Source of the DNA: Candidatus Endomicrobium procryptotermitis | GTDB taxonomy: Bacteria; Elusimicrobiota; Endomicrobiia; Endomicrobiales; Endomicrobiaceae | DNA length: 64,000 bases | Assembly: GCA_031279415.1 (NCBI GenBank) | Contig: JAITIP010000018.1 | Coordinates: 62,001 to 126,000 of the forward strand | Direction of reading: 5' to 3' | Shown here: one piece after another, positions 9,433 through 17,637 of the stretch | How positions within the stretch are numbered: position 1 is the first letter of the stretch | Layout of the letters: every line of letters starts with the position of its first letter | The notes under the pieces: model-generated | The model's database searches: none | What the model saw: only the letters and a program-made list of their open reading frames with translations | Told to the model about the DNA's origin: nothing | Made by a program: the position numbers and the translations under genes

Positions 9433-10107
9433 ATGAAAAAGTTTAGTCTTGTTTTATTGGCATTGACGTTTATGTTTTCGGCGGCAATTTTATATGCTCA
9501 AAATGAAAACGCAGAAGTCGGAAGTGAAACTGAAACCTCCGTACCTGTATCTCAAGAAACAAGCGTACCGGTTGTAACGACCATTAAGACAATGGCAAAA
9601 ACTACTCCTGCGATAACGGCTAAAATCAACAAAACGAATGAAAACAAAGATGAAGAAAACGTTGCTGCTCTGATAACTGAAGCGCAAAAGAGTGAAGCCA
9701 AACAAAATGCCTCTATGATAAAGAAACAGGCAAAAGATTTGACCGACAATGCGAAGACGGCAAGAAAAAAAGCCGAAGCCGACGCTAAAGTTATAAAAAC
9801 ACAGGCTAAAAGCGATGAAAAAATAGTAACCGAAAAAGTCGTCACGATGAAAGAAAAAGCTACGGCCGAAAAAAAGCATTCTGATGCGGAAGCAAAAGCG
9901 CTTGAAGACAAAGCAAAAGCAATAAGAGAAATGGCAAAAAACAATTATAAAGAAATCGTAAATGAAGCCAATGCGATGGCGCAGAAGGCAAAAGAAACCA
10001 GAGAAGCCGCTTTCAGAAGAGCGGATGATTTGGTCAGTACTGCGATACAAAGTGAAAAAGAAGCAAGAAAACAGTCGGAACTTCTTTTACAGAGTATTCC
10101 TCAATAA
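9433..10107 (+). CDS. secreted Lys/Ala/Glu-rich coiled-coil protein, function unknown
   Basis: 224 residues. A clean Sec signal peptide occupies residues 1-22 (MKKFSLVLLALTFMFSAAI..YAQ). A short Thr/Val-rich linker follows, then from about residue 75 to the end an almost continuous charged alpha-helix rich in Ala, Lys and Glu with heptad-like spacing. It resembles periplasmic rod or envelope spacer proteins by composition only. AAAGGAGAAG precedes the ATG. I do not recognise a family. Confidence 0.75.
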   Translation: MKKFSLVLLALTFMFSAAILYAQNENAEVGSETETSVPVSQETSVPVVTTIKTMAKTTPAITAKINKTNENKDEENVAALITEAQKSEAKQNASMIKKQAKDLTDNAKTARKKAEADAKVIKTQAKSDEKIVTEKVVTMKEKATAEKKHSDAEAKALEDKAKAIREMAKNNYKEIVNEANAMAQKAKETREAAFRRADDLVSTAIQSEKEARKQSELLLQSIPQ

Positions 10108-10495
10108 CAAAAAATACGAAAAGAAAAGGATTGAAAAAGAATAATCAAATCAAGAATCTTTCCCATATCGTTAGTGGATATTGCCGTTAGAATGCAAGAT
10201 TTGACATTTCATTTAGGCAGCTCAAAATTTGTTATTCTGGAAAAGTCAAGCAGCTTGCTGAACGTTTTGTCGAAGATTTAAAATATAGACATTGTAGATA
10301 GATGATAAATATAATAAATTAAAAAATTTGTTTTCCGGTGCAGACTTAAAACTTGTGCCGGATTATTCCTTTTCCTCAAATAGTTTCAATTTCTAGAAAT
10401 TTTCCATCAAAAGTGTGCGCGGTATTTTTGTCTTTGTCTTTGATGAGGCTCATTTTCTCCTTTAATTTTCTTTATAAAAAGACTATAATAAATTT
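10108..10495 (+). other. intergenic stretch with weak hairpin and possible leaderless promoter
   Basis: 388 bp with no supported gene. A GC-rich imperfect stem (CCGGTGCA 10335-10342 with TGTGCCGG 10354-10361, using two G-T pairs) could be a weak terminator; its downstream T-run is poor. TATAAT at 10484-10489 ends only six bases before the next ATG, so transcription from it would give an almost leaderless mRNA. The -35 region (TTTAAT at 10461-10466) is weak. Confidence 0.35.
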
Positions 10496-13400
10496 ATGAA
10501 AAAATATATAAGGGTAATAATGTGTTTTTCTATATTTTTGTCTTTAGTATGTCGAGATTTTGCTTTTTCCGCAGCACAAATTGCATACAATGCCAAGATT
10601 TTTTTAAGAATTCCAGCAAATGCTGGATTTATATCCGCCAAAAACGTTTCTTCCGAAAACAAAATTTCCATTATAAACATACAGGATTTACATTATAATC
10701 CATCAGTTCAAAAAAACATATCTTTAATACTTGAAAATATAGAAAGACAAATTTCGCCTGATGTGGTTTACGTCGAAGGTGCGGTTGGAGAAATCGATAC
10801 TGGCTGGATAAGTGACATTGGCGATAAGAAGCTTCGCAAGGACATTGCAGAGCATCTTATTTTAAATTCACAGCTTACAGGATACGAATACTACCGCGCG
10901 ATAAGCGCTGCGGGCATGAGAATTTACGGTATTGAAAGCGAAAAAGTATATAACGATAATTTTTTGCTCTTAAACAAAATAACTGATTACAAAGACGAAA
11001 CCACTAGGCAATTAAAAATTTTCAATGAAAGCGTAGATGAAATAGCTAAGTCATTTCACGGTGAACGGCGCCTTGACGGTTTGATAAGAAAATATAGAGA
11101 AGGAAAAATTTCGCAGATAAAATATTATTCGGTTTTGATAAAGTTATACGATAGTTTCTGCGGCGGGAAAAAGCTTTTAAATATAGCGGGATATTATCCC
11201 AAAAATTACCTTTTTAATATAAAATCATTTATTCTGAATTCGCGCGAAATTTCGCTATTGTCTAAAAATACGATTGAAAGACAATATGCCGATTTTTATA
11301 ATTCTATAAAAAATATGTTACCTTACAAAGAATATGCGGTTTATTCCTCACTAGAAGACAAAACGGAAAATACTTTACGTTATATGGTTCGGTTTGAGCT
11401 TGCAAAAAAATATAATGAACTGTTTTCATATCTCACCTGTCTTAAAAATTTAAAATCTATCAACCCTTTAGAGCTTAGAAATGAAGAAATAAGGCTTATC
11501 GATTGTTTGAGAGTGGCTGTTTCGGATAATATTGTGCAGCAGGATATGGTTTTTATCAAGGATTTTTCCATTTACTTTAACAGTTTTTTCAACAACAGTA
11601 TAACCTTTGACGAGTATAAATATTTTTCGAAAAATTTTAAAAAATTTGAAGAGCTTTATTCATATTATAACGATGGCGGTATCCCAGAATTCTTTGTTGA
11701 AAATTTTGAGTTATTCGATAAATTTATTTCCAATAATGTTTTAAGAAACTCCGTGTTTGCAGCAAACATTTTAGAAGTTGCGCAAAAGCAAGGTTATAAA
11801 AATATCGTTTTAATAACCGGCGGTTTTCATACGGAAGGATTGGAAGAAATTTTTAAAGATGCTGGAGTTAACTTCATAGCATTGACCCCCAATGCTATAC
11901 TGCGTAAAGATACGCAAGATATATACGATTACAATGTGAAAAAACAATCGGGCGTTTTAAACAATGCCTATGCTTTAAAGCCTTCATCGGTTCTTCCCGA
12001 AGAAGAACGGCAGAGAATTATTTTATCTGCCGTTGAAAGCGTAAGGCTGCTTATGGAAACCAATCCGCAAGATTATAATCTAAAGCTTGAAGAAATAGCT
12101 GGGCATATTCCGATTTTAAAAGGCTTAAAGGTAAAAACTGGATTTTTAGGAGATTCTAAACTCGTATTTACGTATATTGACGGAGAAATTCGAGATATAC
12201 GCATTAAAGGCAGCGATGGTAAAAAATCGTCATTAAAAAAAAGGATAAGGTCATTATTTCCATATTTTAACGCAGATAATTATTATAAAGATATTTTTAA
12301 ATATATGCTGTTTGTCACGTCATTTTTATTTGCTTTTAACATAAACAATACCATTAGTGCCGCTTTGATGATTTTTTTATTTCCACCTGTTGCGATACTC
12401 ATCTTGCCGGCTATACAAGCTCTTATGCTTTCCGTTTATATTTTTAAGGACAATAAGTCTGTTACGGAATCCCCAAATTATGCTTTACGCATTAAAGAAA
12501 TGCCAGAAGGCGCGGAGTATTTAAAACAAACTACTTCCATACCTGTATACGACGAACCTTGGCGCATTATCAAACGCACTCTCGAATACGCTATAGATGC
12601 AAGAGACAGATACAACAAAAAAGCCGGAGGAGAATATGCAAATATCGTAGTAAGCGATGATGGACTTATGGTTTTTGCAAAAAATAATATTGAGTCGGCT
12701 TTAGAAGAAATAGAACGGAAAAATCAAAACGGACAACAATTGAGCACAGAAGAAGAGGAGATTTACTATAGAATTTCTTTTTACAAAGAACACAATATAG
12801 GTGTTATAGCAAGACCTAAAGATAAAACTAAGTACTCATGGGGCGATTTCGAAAGAAGAGGACTCTTCAAAAAAGCGAGCAATTTAAACCATTCTTTAAT
12901 AATAAATAAAATATTGGGAGAGCTTATAGAAAACGGAATGTCATATGAAGATGCTGTAAACAGTGTAAAAAAGCAGCTCATAAACGATAAACCTATATTT
13001 GAAAATACATATATATCTGGAAATATTATGGTAGGAGACATCATTTTGCTTTTAGATAAAGATTCAACCGTTGCACCCAATGCCATATCGGCTACTATGA
13101 CGGAATTTGTGATAGATACGTCTTTGGGATATACACAAAACCAAACAGTTATAAATAATCCCGACGAGACTAGAACCTCGCAAATGCGCGCACAGGAAGG
13201 GGATATTATTTGGAAATATGTGGTTCCTTTAGATGCAAGAAATGGATTTGTAAAATTTTTGGGTCACAACGGTTTTATACGAAGAGCCGCTCTTGAGAAA
13301 TCAGGCTTTTGGTCCGAAGATAATGTGGCCGAAGATTTTGCTATGATTATGAAAATGATTACTATAAAAGACGATATGACAGGAAGAAATTATCATGGCA

Positions 13401-15676
13401 GACAAATACAATACGAGCATATAACTTTTGAGGAACTTTCCGAACTGAGCATAGAGCAGCTTCAAAACTATGCGTCCAAAAGCAATATAGATTTATCTGA
13501 AACAAATTTTTCCTATGAAGAAATAATTGAAAAGCTTGCAATTTTTGGATATACGAGAAAAGAATTTAATGAAATATTAAAAACCGTAAAAGCTCAAAAT
13601 TCAGTTCCTTTAAGAGCTTTGAATATAATGTTAAATATTTATCTCGAATCGGTTATGTCATTTGGGGAAGGCATGCCGGAAGAGCCTCTTGAAGCTATCA
13701 AACAGATGTCAAAATTTGGATTTGGAACTACGGAATTGTGGCTTAATCCCGTCAAGGAATGGTTAAAAAAACGATCGCCGATAACGCCTTTATACAAAGG
13801 GGTTCTTTCGGCAAAGCATTTGGATTTCTTTTCAAAAATGAATTTGACTATGGGTTTTATAATGTTTTTATACCCTGTACTAATAACACTTTTTGTGTTT
13901 AGCGCACTTTTTTCCCCGTTTTTTCCGTCGTTTTTTAGGCTTGATTTTATACCGCTTATGCTGTTTACGATGCTGGCGGTCAATACACCTATTGTAGTTG
14001 ACGTTGTCAAAAAAAATAAAGATCGCGGTTTGTTGATTATTTTGAAGGCTCTTTTTCCATCGATTATTGAAAGAGCCGTTTTTAACGTGAGTGTCATGCA
14101 CAATTCGGCCATAGGTGTGATAAACAGATTGCTTGGAAAAAAGGAAACATTTGGTGCAACCAAAGTTGGTAAGGGAGAAAAAACGGGTGGTATATGGAAA
14201 AATGTCAGAGAAAATTTGAAAATTCAATACAGGGCAGGATATCTGTATTTTTCAGCAGTTGCTTTAGTATTAGCACTTTCTTTATTTTTTTCTTTACCGC
14301 TTGATGCATTTATAATACTTGCAGGCTTGGGTTCTCTTAATATTCTTCAGGCTATGTTTGCTCCTGTTTATTTTGATTCTTCATTAAGAAAAATTCAGAT
14401 TTCTAAAAAATTCCGCGATAATATAGCTTATTACGGAAATTCTGCAAGAAAAACTGTTTATTGGCTTTCGAGAAGTGGAAATTTTTCTGCAAAAACCGCT
14501 TACAAATTGCTTGAGATGGGATTTAATAATGTCGTAATAGAAATGGATAATTCCAAAAAGGGGGATTTTTTGACAAGATATGACATTGATGGCATAAATT
14601 CTAACTTTTCCGTAAGCGCGGCTTTTGAAAATGGACTAATGCGGTTCTATATCAACTCTTCAAATGAAGATTTATTGGATATACAAAAAGATAAGGCTCT
14701 TAATGAAGCTTTAAAGCATATAAAGCTTCTTTTATACGGTTCGCCGTTTTTGTCGCCGGATAACAAGAGCTTAAAGATGGTAAAAAAACTATACTCTAAA
14801 AATAAACATTTTGGCAGCATAAAATTCAAAGACATAAATTTTGGCGACTCTATAATTTTGCGGGATTCTCAAGATGGCGTTTATAAAACCAAGCAATACA
14901 TTAACGCTTTGTCTGAAAGTAAAAAGAAAAATGTTATTGCAAAGTTTGAATTTAGAAATGTGGCTCAAATTAAACATTTGTTGAAACAATCATTTTATGA
15001 TGAAATATTTTTGTCTGTTGAAAATGATAAAATAAGCGCGGATGGAATAAAAAAATTGTCGCAAATATTTAAAAATAGGTACGTGGGGTTAAGCATAGGC
15101 GTTGATTTTAAACAGGATAACAAGGACAATGAAACTTTTATAAAAAATTTATCCAAAAATAAAAATATAAAAAATCTTATTATAAATTATACTGGTTTTA
15201 GTGGAGAACAAATACTTGAATCACTTAAAAGTTTTGCCGCCTTGAAACAAACAGGAATATTGGTGCGCATAGATGAGGAATTGTTGAAAGATGATATTTT
15301 TATATCGGAGATTTCGAAGCTAAAAGATTTGGGTATTTCTTTATTTCAACACAATTTTATTGATTTGGATTTCAAAAACGTGAATTATGGCAATTATTCC
15401 AATTTTATAGAAGATGCTTATGAAACAGACATAAGAAACGTGCTTTTCGACATAGAATCTTTTGCAAATATGGCGGCTAGGTCAAATCTGGCTGAACAAA
15501 TAAATTTGAGCCGATTGGATTTTGATGATATATTTAAGAAATCCACCGAGTCAGACACTGCGGCTATTCTTGAAAATATTCTGTCAGGTTCTATAACTGA
15601 AGAAGAAAATATAGATGCAGGCTCTTTGAATATTTACAACTCTAAATCTGTCAATGCAATTTTACAAGCCGCTTAA
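10496..15676 (+). CDS. giant membrane protein: TraB/ChaN-like region fused to a GT2 glycosyltransferase core
   Basis: 1726 residues. Signal-like N-terminus; residues about 55-470 resemble the TraB/ChaN/Tiki superfamily, with NIQDLHYNP at 61-69, VVYVEGAVGEIDTGW near 90-104 and a late ITGGFHTEG at 440-448. Two membrane segments lie near 600-655. Residues about 680-1010 look like a processive GT2 core: VVSDDG at 718, LLLDKDS near 850, GHNGFIRR at 923-930 and the ED pair of NVAEDF at 946-947. Further membrane segments lie near 1115-1175 and 1248-1292, then a roughly 430-residue C-terminal domain I cannot place. No Shine-Dalgarno is visible. A polysaccharide or glucan synthase-like role is inferred, not shown. 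Confidence 0.7.
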   Translation: MKKYIRVIMCFSIFLSLVCRDFAFSAAQIAYNAKIFLRIPANAGFISAKNVSSENKISIINIQDLHYNPSVQKNISLILENIERQISPDVVYVEGAVGEIDTGWISDIGDKKLRKDIAEHLILNSQLTGYEYYRAISAAGMRIYGIESEKVYNDNFLLLNKITDYKDETTRQLKIFNESVDEIAKSFHGERRLDGLIRKYREGKISQIKYYSVLIKLYDSFCGGKKLLNIAGYYPKNYLFNIKSFILNSREISLLSKNTIERQYADFYNSIKNMLPYKEYAVYSSLEDKTENTLRYMVRFELAKKYNELFSYLTCLKNLKSINPLELRNEEIRLIDCLRVAVSDNIVQQDMVFIKDFSIYFNSFFNNSITFDEYKYFSKNFKKFEELYSYYNDGGIPEFFVENFELFDKFISNNVLRNSVFAANILEVAQKQGYKNIVLITGGFHTEGLEEIFKDAGVNFIALTPNAILRKDTQDIYDYNVKKQSGVLNNAYALKPSSVLPEEERQRIILSAVESVRLLMETNPQDYNLKLEEIAGHIPILKGLKVKTGFLGDSKLVFTYIDGEIRDIRIKGSDGKKSSLKKRIRSLFPYFNADNYYKDIFKYMLFVTSFLFAFNINNTISAALMIFLFPPVAILILPAIQALMLSVYIFKDNKSVTESPNYALRIKEMPEGAEYLKQTTSIPVYDEPWRIIKRTLEYAIDARDRYNKKAGGEYANIVVSDDGLMVFAKNNIESALEEIERKNQNGQQLSTEEEEIYYRISFYKEHNIGVIARPKDKTKYSWGDFERRGLFKKASNLNHSLIINKILGELIENGMSYEDAVNSVKKQLINDKPIFENTYISGNIMVGDIILLLDKDSTVAPNAISATMTEFVIDTSLGYTQNQTVINNPDETRTSQMRAQEGDIIWKYVVPLDARNGFVKFLGHNGFIRRAALEKSGFWSEDNVAEDFAMIMKMITIKDDMTGRNYHGRQIQYEHITFEELSELSIEQLQNYASKSNIDLSETNFSYEEIIEKLAIFGYTRKEFNEILKTVKAQNSVPLRALNIMLNIYLESVMSFGEGMPEEPLEAIKQMSKFGFGTTELWLNPVKEWLKKRSPITPLYKGVLSAKHLDFFSKMNLTMGFIMFLYPVLITLFVFSALFSPFFPSFFRLDFIPLMLFTMLAVNTPIVVDVVKKNKDRGLLIILKALFPSIIERAVFNVSVMHNSAIGVINRLLGKKETFGATKVGKGEKTGGIWKNVRENLKIQYRAGYLYFSAVALVLALSLFFSLPLDAFIILAGLGSLNILQAMFAPVYFDSSLRKIQISKKFRDNIAYYGNSARKTVYWLSRSGNFSAKTAYKLLEMGFNNVVIEMDNSKKGDFLTRYDIDGINSNFSVSAAFENGLMRFYINSSNEDLLDIQKDKALNEALKHIKLLLYGSPFLSPDNKSLKMVKKLYSKNKHFGSIKFKDINFGDSIILRDSQDGVYKTKQYINALSESKKKNVIAKFEFRNVAQIKHLLKQSFYDEIFLSVENDKISADGIKKLSQIFKNRYVGLSIGVDFKQDNKDNETFIKNLSKNKNIKNLIINYTGFSGEQILESLKSFAALKQTGILVRIDEELLKDDIFISEISKLKDLGISLFQHNFIDLDFKNVNYGNYSNFIEDAYETDIRNVLFDIESFANMAARSNLAEQINLSRLDFDDIFKKSTESDTAAILENILSGSITEEENIDAGSLNIYNSKSVNAILQAA

Positions 15677-15754
15677 CAAATAAAAAATATACATTTTATT
15701 AGAAAACATCTGCTCTTTATGACAGTAATAACAGTAATATTCGTATATTTTGCA

Positions 15755-15910
15755 TTAATACACGACTTGACCGATTAGGTGTCCCTTAATTATTAACACT
15801 ATACCCCGCAGCTTGCTGTGCGGTATCCCGTATTTCCTGCTTACTCCCTCTTTTATATTCTCCACTATTAGCTCATCCCTGAATTCGTCGGATATTTCTT
15901 CCCTTGTCAT
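15755..15910 (-). CDS. 51-codon HTH-like ORF, probable transposase-type remnant
   Basis: Encodes 51 residues starting MTREEISDEF. The middle (GVSRKYGIPHSKLRG) has the look of a helix-turn-helix of a transposase or small regulator; the C-terminal end is short and hydrophobic, suggesting truncation. AAAGGAGG lies seven bases upstream of the ATG, but this ribosome binding site is within the 3' part of a perfect 11-bp-stem hairpin (15911-15957). The hairpin repeat recurs after groEL without the ORF, so the pair may belong to a degraded mobile element. Confidence 0.4.
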   Translation of the reverse strand: MTREEISDEFRDELIVENIKEGVSRKYGIPHSKLRGIVLIIKGHLIGQVVY

Positions 15911-15957
15911 AAAAAAGCCTCCTTTGGCTTTTGTATTTTACCATTAGAGGCTTTTTT
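15911..15957 (-). repeat. 47-bp hairpin repeat, copy 1 (inverted relative to copy 2)
   Basis: AAAAAAGCCTC ... GAGGCTTTTTT forms a perfect 11-bp stem. The 47-bp sequence is identical, apart from one base, to the reverse complement of 29223-29269. Here it lies immediately upstream of a small minus-strand ORF and contains its ribosome binding site. Confidence 0.85.
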
Positions 15958-16025
15958 AACCTCTGCTCCCTGTGGACAGACTAGCTTTAGCAAGCAGCAA
16001 ATAGGGTTTTGATTTATGATTTTAA

Positions 16026-16844
16026 TTAATTTTCTTTAAAAAAGTGTCCCAGAACTTTACCAATAATTTCTAACTTGTTTGTTTTTATTTCTTTATCCTT
16101 GGAATTGGCATGTAATGCCAAAATGCTTCCTTTCTGTACAGAAGTTTTAGCTATTGTATAGCCCATATCGGTTTTAATGAACATGTTTTTATCATTTAGA
16201 GGACTTATCATCTTTTTTATTACACAAAAAGAGCTTTTTGGGATTTCTGGAAGCATATTGTCGCTTTCATATCTTATGACAAAGGTGGCATCCGAAAACA
16301 TGCTTATCGGAAGTTCCATAAAATCTTCGAATTCATTTTCCGCATACTTAAAATATCCGTCTTTTTTCCCATCGGTGATATTCAAAATTGGAACATTTAT
16401 GATTTTAGTCGGTATCGGCATACTGTAAGTGGCTTCGAAACTCTCTATTATATTGATGCCGGCTTCTTTTATTGCGCTGATAATTCTGTCGATTTGCAGT
16501 CTACTCAAAGGATGTTTGCCTTCAAGCCAGTTCTCAACCGAATTTACCGGCAGCTTTAATTTTTCTGCAAGCCACTTTGGAGTTTTTTCCAAATCCTTTA
16601 AGGCAAGCAGCGCATTCTTTCTTACGACTGCTTCATTGCTTTTTGAATCATAAATTAACTGTTCTTCACTGACATTAAAAAATTTTGCCAGTTTTGAAAC
16701 TTCGTAAACATTTGGAGTCCTCTTCTCATTTTCCCAGTAATTTACCGTGACCCGAGAGATATTAAGCTCTTTTGCAAGTTCATCTTGTGTGAGATGTCGT
16801 TCCCTTCTCATTAGTTCAAGCTTTTTTGAGTTAAATTTTTTCAT
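16026..16844 (-). CDS. XRE-family repressor with S24/LexA-like C-terminal domain lacking the catalytic serine
   Basis: About 272 residues in CI/LexA-like layout. An N-terminal XRE helix-turn-helix (LTQDELAKELNISRVTVNYW), then a second HTH-like segment (TPKWLAEKLKLPVNSVENW), then an S24-type fold. The position of the usual GDSM motif reads SDNMLPEI, so the catalytic Ser appears replaced by Asn and self-cleavage is unlikely. The ATG at 16844 is preferred because GGAG stands six bases before it; an in-frame ATG at 16856 lies upstream. A large inverted repeat just upstream (16863-16898) is a likely autoregulatory operator. The target regulon is unknown. Confidence 0.82.
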   Translation of the reverse strand: MKKFNSKKLELMRRERHLTQDELAKELNISRVTVNYWENEKRTPNVYEVSKLAKFFNVSEEQLIYDSKSNEAVVRKNALLALKDLEKTPKWLAEKLKLPVNSVENWLEGKHPLSRLQIDRIISAIKEAGINIIESFEATYSMPIPTKIINVPILNITDGKKDGYFKYAENEFEDFMELPISMFSDATFVIRYESDNMLPEIPKSSFCVIKKMISPLNDKNMFIKTDMGYTIAKTSVQKGSILALHANSKDKEIKTNKLEIIGKVLGHFFKEN

Positions 16845-16862
16845 ATTCTGCTCCATTGACTT

Positions 16863-16898
16863 ACTGTAATACTTTTAGTATTTTATGTATATTACAGT
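16863..16898 (-). promoter_or_regulatory. operator-like inverted repeat upstream of the XRE repressor
   Basis: ACTGTAATA (16863-16871) and TATTACAGT (16890-16898) are perfect 9-bp inverted arms separated by 18 bp, with a nested ATACT-TTT-AGTAT palindrome between. It lies directly upstream of the repressor start, where an autoregulatory operator is expected. Confidence 0.55.
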
Positions 16899-17025
16899 TG
16901 TCTTAAAATAAATAATGCGTTTCTTTTTAAGAACATACAAAGCTATTTTCTTTAAAATACGCATATTATTGTATTATTATAGTATATAATACTAGCGCAA
17001 CCACAAATTAATTTCAATATTAACA

Positions 17026-17054
17026 TTGAAATTTAATTGACAACTAATTATAAT
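17026..17054 (+). promoter_or_regulatory. sigma70-type promoter overlapping an inverted repeat, probably leaderless
   Basis: TTGAAA (17026-17031), a 17-bp spacer and TATAAT (17049-17054). The -35 box lies in the right arm of a perfect 9-bp inverted repeat, AATTTCAAT at 17010-17018 and ATTGAAATT at 17025-17033. Only seven bases separate the -10 box from the ATG at 17062, and there is no Shine-Dalgarno, so the transcript is predicted to be leaderless. Confidence 0.6.
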
Positions 17055-17061
17055 TATTAAA

Positions 17062-17637
17062 ATGAACAAAATATTTAAGCTTGTATATATTATATCATTA
17101 TTTTTGTGTTATTTGTCAAGTACTTTTTTTGCAGATGAACTTAAAATAACTAAAATATCTACGGAAAAAGATAATTACAGTATAGTATTGAATAACGCAA
17201 TAACTATCAATAATATTGCATTGAAGAAAAATAGAAATAACACAAAAATTATAATATTTCCGAGCTATGCTGGAAAAGGAAAAATTTATACACAATTTTC
17301 TGTTTTAAACAGGGAATATTTGTTTTATCTTGCCCATTCAATTTCTGAAAATAAGATTTATGATTTTGCAGGAGAAACTTTGTTTGAAATAAATAAGTTT
17401 TCACAGACAAAGAAAAAAGGTGGCATAAAAGCTTTTGCTTCCGTTATCTTTGAAAATCTCCTTGAAGTGGAGTGCAGAGTTATGGAAGGAAAAAACGGTT
17501 TATGGATAGCGTGGCCGGCAAACAAAACTTCAACTGGCTGGAAAGCCGATTTTATCTTTGTCGATAAAGATCTTAAAAATCGAGTGGAGAAAAGCCTTAT
17601 TCAGAGATACGATAAAAAAGAAAATGAAAGAAAATAA
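17062..17637 (+). CDS. exported protein with two SpoVG-like domains (second one clear)
   Basis: 191 residues. The hydrophobic N-terminus (residues 4-24, ending TFFADE) looks like a Sec signal peptide. Residues 108-185 align by eye with SpoVG along its length: GIKAFASVIF at 121-130, RVMEGKNGLWIAWP at 139-152, then a DLKNRVEKSLIQRY helix. Residues about 26-95 look like a diverged first copy (ITINNIALKK, then IIIFPSYAGKGKIY). SpoVG is normally a cytosolic nucleic-acid-binding protein, so an exported tandem form is unexpected. It shares an operon with two diguanylate cyclases (14-bp overlap). Function unknown. Confidence 0.72.
   Translation: MNKIFKLVYIISLFLCYLSSTFFADELKITKISTEKDNYSIVLNNAITINNIALKKNRNNTKIIIFPSYAGKGKIYTQFSVLNREYLFYLAHSISENKIYDFAGETLFEINKFSQTKKKGGIKAFASVIFENLLEVECRVMEGKNGLWIAWPANKTSTGWKADFIFVDKDLKNRVEKSLIQRYDKKENERK

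Noticed and set aside
9490-10050. Long minus-strand frames opposite the coiled-coil gene
   Set aside because: They are Phe/Tyr/Arg-rich shadows of a Lys/Ala/Glu-rich coding strand; the plus strand has signal peptide and ribosome binding site.
17558-17623. Upstream start for the first diguanylate cyclase
   Set aside because: It would overlap the previous gene by 80 bases and add a charged stretch before the first membrane helix; the ATG at 17624 fits the topology better.
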